A stretch of 35,509 nt of DNA from Planctomycetota bacterium (GTDB lineage Bacteria; Planctomycetota; Phycisphaerae; UBA1845; Fen-1342): the NCBI GenBank assembly GCA_018814045.1, contig JAHJAR010000173.1, positions 1 through 35,509 on the forward strand. The letters run 5' to 3'. Below, piece by piece: positions 30,485 through 35,509 of the stretch; position 1 is the stretch's first letter, and each line of letters starts with the position of its first letter. The position numbers and the translations under genes were made by a program. The notes under the pieces were generated by a model that was not told the DNA's origin, made no database searches, and worked only from the letters and a program-made list of their open reading frames with translations.

Positions 30485-33104
30485 CACGAGCCACCACCAC
30501 GAGTCTGTCAGGGCGGCGGCACCGGCGCAGGGCGCGGATGCGCTCGAGGACGTGCTCGACCGCTATCTCCAGGAACTGGCTGACGGAGGCAGTCCCAACC
30601 AGGACAGCTATATCCGCGCGCATCCCGAACTGGCCGACGCACTGCGCGGCGTATTCAAGACGCTCGATTTCGTCGAGGCCACCAGCAAATCGCTAAGCGC
30701 TTCACGGCTAGAATCCGGGCAGGTTCTGGGGGAGTACCGGATTGTCCGCGAGATTGGACGGGGGGGGATGGGGGTGGTCTACGAGGCGGTGCAGATATCG
30801 CTGAATCGTCGTGTGGCCCTGAAGGTGCTGCCCACGGGTGCTCTGCTGTCGGAGCGGGCGCCGGAGCGTTTCGTGCGCGAGGCGACCACCGCGGGCGCGC
30901 TGCACCACACGAACATCGTGCCCGTCTATGCCGTGGGCGAGGAAAAGGGTATCCACTACTACGCGATGCAGTTCATCGAGGGCCTCTCGCTGGGCGAGCA
31001 CTTGAAGCAGTTGAGAGCGTCGGGTGTGGCGCTCGGTCAGGACTATTTTCGCCGGGTGGCTCGCTGGGGGCAGCAGGTGGCCGCGGCACTCGAGCACGCG
31101 CACGGACTGGGCACGATTCACCGTGATATCAAGCCGTCGAATCTGCTGCTGGACGCCCGCGACAATGTCTGGGTGACCGATTTCGGCCTGGCGCGCGGCG
31201 ACGCCATGACGACCATCACCGTTTCGGGCGACGTGGTCGGCACGGCGCGCTACATGTCACCCGAACAGGCCCGCGGCGGCCGTACGCAGGTCGATGAGCG
31301 TACCGACGTCTATTCGCTCGGCGTGACGCTGTACGAACTGCTGGCCCTGCAACCGGCGTTCGACGGGGATTCGCGCGATGTGGTGCTGAACCAGATTGCG
31401 TTCTCTGCTCCACGTAAGTTGCGCCAGGTCAACCGGGCCATCCCGCGTGATCTGGAGACGATCGTCGCGAAGTGCATGGAGAAGGAGCGCGAGCGGCGCT
31501 ACGTGACCGCTCGGGCAGTGGGCGATGATTTTCGGCGTTTCGTAGCCGACGAGCCCATCCTGGCTCGGCGGACACCGCTAGTCACGAAGGTGGCGCGCTT
31601 TGTGCACCGGCATCGCGGGCCGGTGGCCAGTGCGGCGGTGATCCTGGCGCTGCTCTTGGCGACGGGTTTCACGATCGCGCGGCTACGGCACGCGCAGGGG
31701 GAGCGGGCTCTGGAACAGGCCTATGACTACATCCTCTTTGCGCACAATCCGGGTGAGGCAAAGCGGGCGCTGGACGAGGCACAATCGCTCGGTGTGGACA
31801 CACCGGAGTTGCACCTCTATCGCGGGTTGATTCCGGTGTTGAACAACCAGCCCGAATTGGCCATAGCCCCGCTGGAAGAGGCCCTGCGGCGCGCCCCGGG
31901 GCATCCTGAGGCCAGTCTCGCACTGGCTATGGCGTACATGAACAGTGGGGACTTTTACAACCGGCAGCGCATGCTCGACCGTGTGCCGGAAACGAGCATC
32001 AACACGGCGCTGGGATGGCTGCTGCACGGCCTGGCTTATAGCAAGACCCAGCGCAGCCGCGCGATCGACTCGTATAACCGGGCGATTGCGCTGAAGCGCG
32101 ATTTTGCGCCGGCGATTACCGAGCGCGGCCGTTTTCGGGCTTACCGGCTGCTGACTGAAGGGACCCGCGGCGAACTGGATCTGATGCTGAACGACTTCGA
32201 TGCGCTAGTGGTGTTCCAACCCAATGCGGCCGCCTCTTACGCCAACCGGGCGCACGGGTGGCTCTCGGCCGCCGCTTACGCCACGACGCAACCAGATCTG
32301 ACCGCGAATCGCGCGCAGTGGTTGCGCAACTGCCACGAGGATCTGACCAAGGCGGTTCAACTTGGCCGGGCTGATGAGTCGGCGGCGTTCATTCAACAGG
32401 GGATCTACCGGCGATACATCGGTGACTTTCGTGGGGCCGAGCAGGCCTTCGCCCGCGCGATTGCGGGTGACACGCTGTTATCTGGGCGGGCCAACGCGGC
32501 TTTGGTTCATAAACACGCCATGATGGTCTACGCGCTGGGCGACGCGCAGGCGGCGTTGGAGGAGATCGAGCCGTATTGCGAGATGTCGCCCGGCTACTAT
32601 CCTCTGCCGTTTCAGCGGGCCGTGATGCTGGCGGAATTGGGGCGGCTGAGCGAAGCCCGCGCGACCTGTCACGACATCATGCATCGTCAGCGTACGCACG
32701 CCACCGCGTTTTTCATTTCGGTTGTGTTGATGGAGTTCCTGGGCGACCCGGATGCGGCGGCCGCGGCGATCGAGGAGTTTGCCGAGCGCGGCGTGGAGGA
32801 AGTGACCTCCGAGGACGCGCAGCGCGCCACCCCCGGCCCGGCCCTGGAGTATCTGGCTGGGCGGCTGGACGCCGAGGCTTTGCTGGTGGCGGCGAAGGGT
32901 GTACCTGGTCCGCGGGCGGAGTATGCGTTCCTGATCGGGATGCGCAAGCTGGCGCGCGGCGATCGTGTGGGTGGACTTGCGGCGTTGCAGATATCATTCG
33001 ACACGGGAATCATCCGCTTCGTCGAACACCGCTTTGCGCAGGTTGCGCTCGACCGCGCCCGCCATGACCCTGAATGGCCGGCTTGGCTATACGACGCCCG
33101 ATAA
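30474..33104 (+). CDS. PknB-type Ser/Thr protein kinase with TM helix and TPR-like C-terminus
   Basis: An 876-residue protein from ATG 30474. Residues 20-70 are an N-terminal helical segment (VLDRYLQELADGGSPNQDSYI, HPELADALRGVF) found on many planctomycete kinases. The kinase domain spans about 87-365, with glycine loop GRGGMGVVYEA (95-105), K117, HRDIKPSN (216-223), DFG (236-238) and GTARYMSPEQARG. One transmembrane helix lies near 384-403. From 405 to the end there are TPR-like repeats (PELAIAPLEEALRRAPGHPEASLALAMAYM, FRGAEQAFARAIAG). It probably phosphorylates the co-encoded sigma factor or a partner, with the repeats as sensor. The site of the repeats (outside or inside) is not shown by sequence. 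Confidence 0.92.
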   Translation: MPSDTSHHHESVRAAAPAQGADALEDVLDRYLQELADGGSPNQDSYIRAHPELADALRGVFKTLDFVEATSKSLSASRLESGQVLGEYRIVREIGRGGMGVVYEAVQISLNRRVALKVLPTGALLSERAPERFVREATTAGALHHTNIVPVYAVGEEKGIHYYAMQFIEGLSLGEHLKQLRASGVALGQDYFRRVARWGQQVAAALEHAHGLGTIHRDIKPSNLLLDARDNVWVTDFGLARGDAMTTITVSGDVVGTARYMSPEQARGGRTQVDERTDVYSLGVTLYELLALQPAFDGDSRDVVLNQIAFSAPRKLRQVNRAIPRDLETIVAKCMEKERERRYVTARAVGDDFRRFVADEPILARRTPLVTKVARFVHRHRGPVASAAVILALLLATGFTIARLRHAQGERALEQAYDYILFAHNPGEAKRALDEAQSLGVDTPELHLYRGLIPVLNNQPELAIAPLEEALRRAPGHPEASLALAMAYMNSGDFYNRQRMLDRVPETSINTALGWLLHGLAYSKTQRSRAIDSYNRAIALKRDFAPAITERGRFRAYRLLTEGTRGELDLMLNDFDALVVFQPNAAASYANRAHGWLSAAAYATTQPDLTANRAQWLRNCHEDLTKAVQLGRADESAAFIQQGIYRRYIGDFRGAEQAFARAIAGDTLLSGRANAALVHKHAMMVYALGDAQAALEEIEPYCEMSPGYYPLPFQRAVMLAELGRLSEARATCHDIMHRQRTHATAFFISVVLMEFLGDPDAAAAAIEEFAERGVEEVTSEDAQRATPGPALEYLAGRLDAEALLVAAKGVPGPRAEYAFLIGMRKLARGDRVGGLAALQISFDTGIIRFVEHRFAQVALDRARHDPEWPAWLYDAR

Positions 33105-33328
33105 CGCCCAAAAAGTGCCGCATGGCTGGAAAAGTGAGCGCTATTCGCGTTTCGCTCGTGGCGCTCGTGCTAATATGGCGCTAGGGGACATATACGGGGC
33201 GGCGTGCGGCAGCGGTGCCGCGCGGTAGGGAAATCGCGCCGTACAGTTTCGCGCGCTGTTGCTCCAGGTGTTCGAGAACGTGTCCCGCACTGTGCGCGGG
33301 AGAGTTTTATTCGCGGAGGATCGAAGCC

Positions 33329-35509
33329 ATGCATCGCAAGTCTGACGATCGCAAACCACTCCTATCGAAGACCTTCTGGGTTTCGCTAACATGCCTGCTG
33401 CTTCTGGTAAGTGGGCCGGCCTGGGGTGAGACGTTCACCACGGATACGTACATTGGCCCGGATGACACGACTTACGACAACGATGACATCGTCGTCGATG
33501 GGTGTGTGCTGACGGTCGACGGTGCACATCCATTCAACAGCCTGCAAGTCATCAATGGTGGGACCGTGACGCACTCGGCCAACGCCGATGTGCAGGAGTA
33601 CACGCTCGATCTGACCATTGCGACGGATGTGACCGTTGATGTCACGAGCGCAATCGACGTGGACGGCCGGGGCTACGCGGCGGCGCAGGGCCCCGGCGCC
33701 GGGACCAGCAATCCCAGCTACGGCGCCGGTGCCGGATACGGCGGGGAAGGCGGCGCCAGCGAGTATGTCGCGGGCGGTGTCGGTTATGGCTCGATTCTGG
33801 AACCAGTGGACCTGGGAAGTGGCGGCGGCAACGGCTCGGGCAGCGGTGGCGGCGCGGGTGGCGGCGCGATACGCCTCGACATCGGCGGGACATTGACCGT
33901 CGATGGGAGCCTCTCGGCCAACGGCAACAATGGTGCCACCTACTCCGGCGGCGGCTCTGGTGGCAGCGTTTATGTCACCGCCGGAGTGATGGAAGGCAGT
34001 GGGACCATCTCGGCCGTCGGTGGGCAGGGTGGTTACTTGCAGTATACGGGTGGCGGTGCTGGCGGACGGATCGCCCTCTACGCCGACTTTGACGCCTTCA
34101 GTTGGGTTACACCGGCGCATGGCGGGGCAGGCAAGGTGTACGGTGGTGCCGGGACCGCGTACTTCCGCGAAACGCCGAATCCAACCGGGGTGGTAGTCAT
34201 TGACAACAACAGTGTGGTGGGGGCCTGGACGCCGCTCACATCACCCGAGGCGTTTGACCTGGCGATTCGCCATGGCGCGATCGCGGTGCCGGACGCCGCC
34301 CTGACTGTTGGCGATTTTGCGATCAACAGCGGCGCCTACATGAAGCAGCGCTCAGGTGGGCCGGCGGTCGATCTGACGGTTCAGGGCGACGCGTTGATCG
34401 ATGTCGGCGCGTCGCTCGACACGACTGGACGCGGACATGGCGCAGTGACCGGCCCGGGCGCGGGGATCAGTGAAGCCAGCTATGGCTCGGGCGCCGGGTA
34501 TGGCGGCGAGGGTGGCCGCAGTCAAAATGTCCTGGGTGGCCCCAGTTACGGTTCGATCCTCGCACCGACGGATTTCGGCAGCGGCGGCGGCAACGGCTCC
34601 GGTGGCAGCGGCGGCAGCGGCGGCGGAGCCATTCGTCTCGACGTTACTGGGACGCTCACCATCGATGGGAGCTTGATCGCCGACGGGAACAACGCTGGCC
34701 CGAATGCCGGCGGCGGGTCAGGTGGCAGCGTCTACCTGACCGTTGACACGCTCGCCGGAACGGGCGCCATCTCAGCCAACGGCGGCTTGTCGGGGCAGGG
34801 CACCTACGCCGGCCCCGGTGGCGGCGGACGAATCGCGATCGAGTTCGCCACCGACACATTTGCCGGGACGATGTCGGCGCGCACCGGTGCGAATGGGTAC
34901 CGGTTCGGCGGCGCCGGGACGATCTACACGAAGGCCGACGCGGCGCCGGCCGGCGACCTGCTCGTGGACAACGGCGGCAACAGCAACGGTTGGACACCGC
35001 TCACTTCGCCCGAGGCGTTCAATCTGACAATCGCAAACGGTGCGATTGCATACCCGACGGCGGCGATGATGATCGGCGACCTAGACGTGGCGGCGGGCGG
35101 GTTGCTGACGCACGCAGCCGGCTCGACCGCTTTCGACCTGACGGTACAGGGCAACGCTAACATCGACACTGCCGGTGCCATTTCGGCCGACGGAAAGGGC
35201 TACGGTGCGTCTTCAGGGCCGGGCGAGGGAACCGACCACAGCAGCTACGGTTCCGGTGCCGGCTACGGCGGCGAAGGCGGGGTGGGCCAGAGCGTATCCG
35301 GCGGCGTAGCCTATGGCTCGATCATCGCCCCAGCGGACTTGGGCAGCGGCGGCGGCAACGGCTCCGGTGGCAGCGGCGGAGCGGGCGGCGGCCTCATTCG
35401 CCTCGATGTCAGCGGGACGCTCACCATCGACGGAAGCCTGACAGCCAACGGGAACAACGGCGGCAGCAACGCCGGCGGCGGCTCGGGCGGGAGTATCTAC
35501 TTGACCATC
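33329..35509 (+). CDS. Giant Gly-rich surface protein with about 254-residue repeats (partial, runs off window)
   Basis: ATG 33329 follows GGAGG (33315-33319) by nine bases. The frame stays open for all 727 codons to the window edge. Residues 1-33 are a signal peptide (ending GPAWG). The body consists of repeats of 254-255 residues (equivalent points at 33689, 34451 and 35216). Each has a Tyr/Gly segment (SYGAGAGYGGEGG), YGSI, a GSGGGNGSG run, IRLD, GTLTIDGSL, GGGSGGSVYL, GGRIAI, a linker, and TPLTSPEAF with LT. The pattern resembles beta-helical adhesin or autotransporter-like passengers without a known enzymatic domain. The C-terminal anchor lies beyond the window. It begins 224 bases after the kinase gene. 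Confidence 0.85.
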   Translation, partial: MHRKSDDRKPLLSKTFWVSLTCLLLLVSGPAWGETFTTDTYIGPDDTTYDNDDIVVDGCVLTVDGAHPFNSLQVINGGTVTHSANADVQEYTLDLTIATDVTVDVTSAIDVDGRGYAAAQGPGAGTSNPSYGAGAGYGGEGGASEYVAGGVGYGSILEPVDLGSGGGNGSGSGGGAGGGAIRLDIGGTLTVDGSLSANGNNGATYSGGGSGGSVYVTAGVMEGSGTISAVGGQGGYLQYTGGGAGGRIALYADFDAFSWVTPAHGGAGKVYGGAGTAYFRETPNPTGVVVIDNNSVVGAWTPLTSPEAFDLAIRHGAIAVPDAALTVGDFAINSGAYMKQRSGGPAVDLTVQGDALIDVGASLDTTGRGHGAVTGPGAGISEASYGSGAGYGGEGGRSQNVLGGPSYGSILAPTDFGSGGGNGSGGSGGSGGGAIRLDVTGTLTIDGSLIADGNNAGPNAGGGSGGSVYLTVDTLAGTGAISANGGLSGQGTYAGPGGGGRIAIEFATDTFAGTMSARTGANGYRFGGAGTIYTKADAAPAGDLLVDNGGNSNGWTPLTSPEAFNLTIANGAIAYPTAAMMIGDLDVAAGGLLTHAAGSTAFDLTVQGNANIDTAGAISADGKGYGASSGPGEGTDHSSYGSGAGYGGEGGVGQSVSGGVAYGSIIAPADLGSGGGNGSGGSGGAGGGLIRLDVSGTLTIDGSLTANGNNGGSNAGGGSGGSIYLTI

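Noticed and set aside
33689..35509. CRISPR-like or tandem DNA repeat array
   Set aside because: The repeats are about 762-765 bp long, in frame, and encode protein repeats; there are no short direct repeats with unique spacers.
1..35509. tRNA or rRNA genes
   Set aside because: I saw no cloverleaf with a GGTTCGAATCC-type arm and no rRNA signature. This is by eye only; a covariance-model scan would be decisive.

Overview
The window looks like a chromosomal segment of a high-GC bacterium of the Planctomycetota, probably near the Phycisphaerae or related uncultured lineages. This is inferred from gene style, not a database match. The signs are a PEP-CTERM exported protein ending in a short Arg tail, a dockerin-like secreted protein, a planctomycete-type ECF sigma factor overlapping a large Ser/Thr kinase with repeats, PadR plus HAAS/secretin-N-terminus gene pairing, very large Gly-rich surface repeats, and many GTG starts behind strong GGAGG sites.

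Layout. 1-68: 5' end of a probable transposase (minus, runs off the window). 182-1593: PadR regulator and a membrane-anchored STN-domain protein on the minus strand, with a palindrome over their promoter. 1822-4397: a small membrane protein, then a STAS protein and a short GspE/PilB-type ATPase on the plus strand. 4557-5492: ornithine carbamoyltransferase (minus). 5751-6836: two-helix potassium channel with RCK domains (minus). 7685-8284: PEP-CTERM protein with a clear terminator (plus). 8367-10994: large membrane protein with a VWA domain (minus). 11149-15877: a minus-strand ECF sigma / anti-sigma / CpxP-like / ferritin-like operon, with a secreted DUF4185-like protein at its end and a small lipoprotein (16115-16462) divergent from its head. 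16463-17167: gene remnants (a frameshifted DUF4405 gene and a decayed copy of the 3' end of the DUF4185-like gene). 17168-20512: an unknown 427-residue protein, a dockerin-like secreted protein, a metallophosphoesterase fragment and a nitroreductase. 20886-23135: hybrid histidine kinase with a DUF3365 sensor.

23207-29162 is a ten-gene minus-strand cluster. It has three NifX/NifB-domain proteins, two ParA/MinD ATPases each carrying an inserted 2x[4Fe-4S] ferredoxin module, a DUF5320 protein, a DUF5320-ferredoxin fusion, a SEC-C peptide, a DUF89/ARMT1-type protein and a hotdog thioesterase. The gene content resembles the orange-protein (ORP) operons of Desulfovibrio. No nitrogenase gene is present. 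Upstream lie two copies of the palindrome ATTGCA-N3-TGCAAT, 32 bp centre to centre. This is the most interesting system in the window.

29409-29651 is an IstB (IS21 family) fragment. 29870-33104 is an ECF sigma factor and Ser/Thr kinase pair. 33329 to the window end is the beginning of a giant Gly-rich surface protein with repeats of about 254 residues. A hairpin-forming dispersed repeat occurs three times (4426, 6933, 11021). No tRNA, rRNA or CRISPR array was seen.
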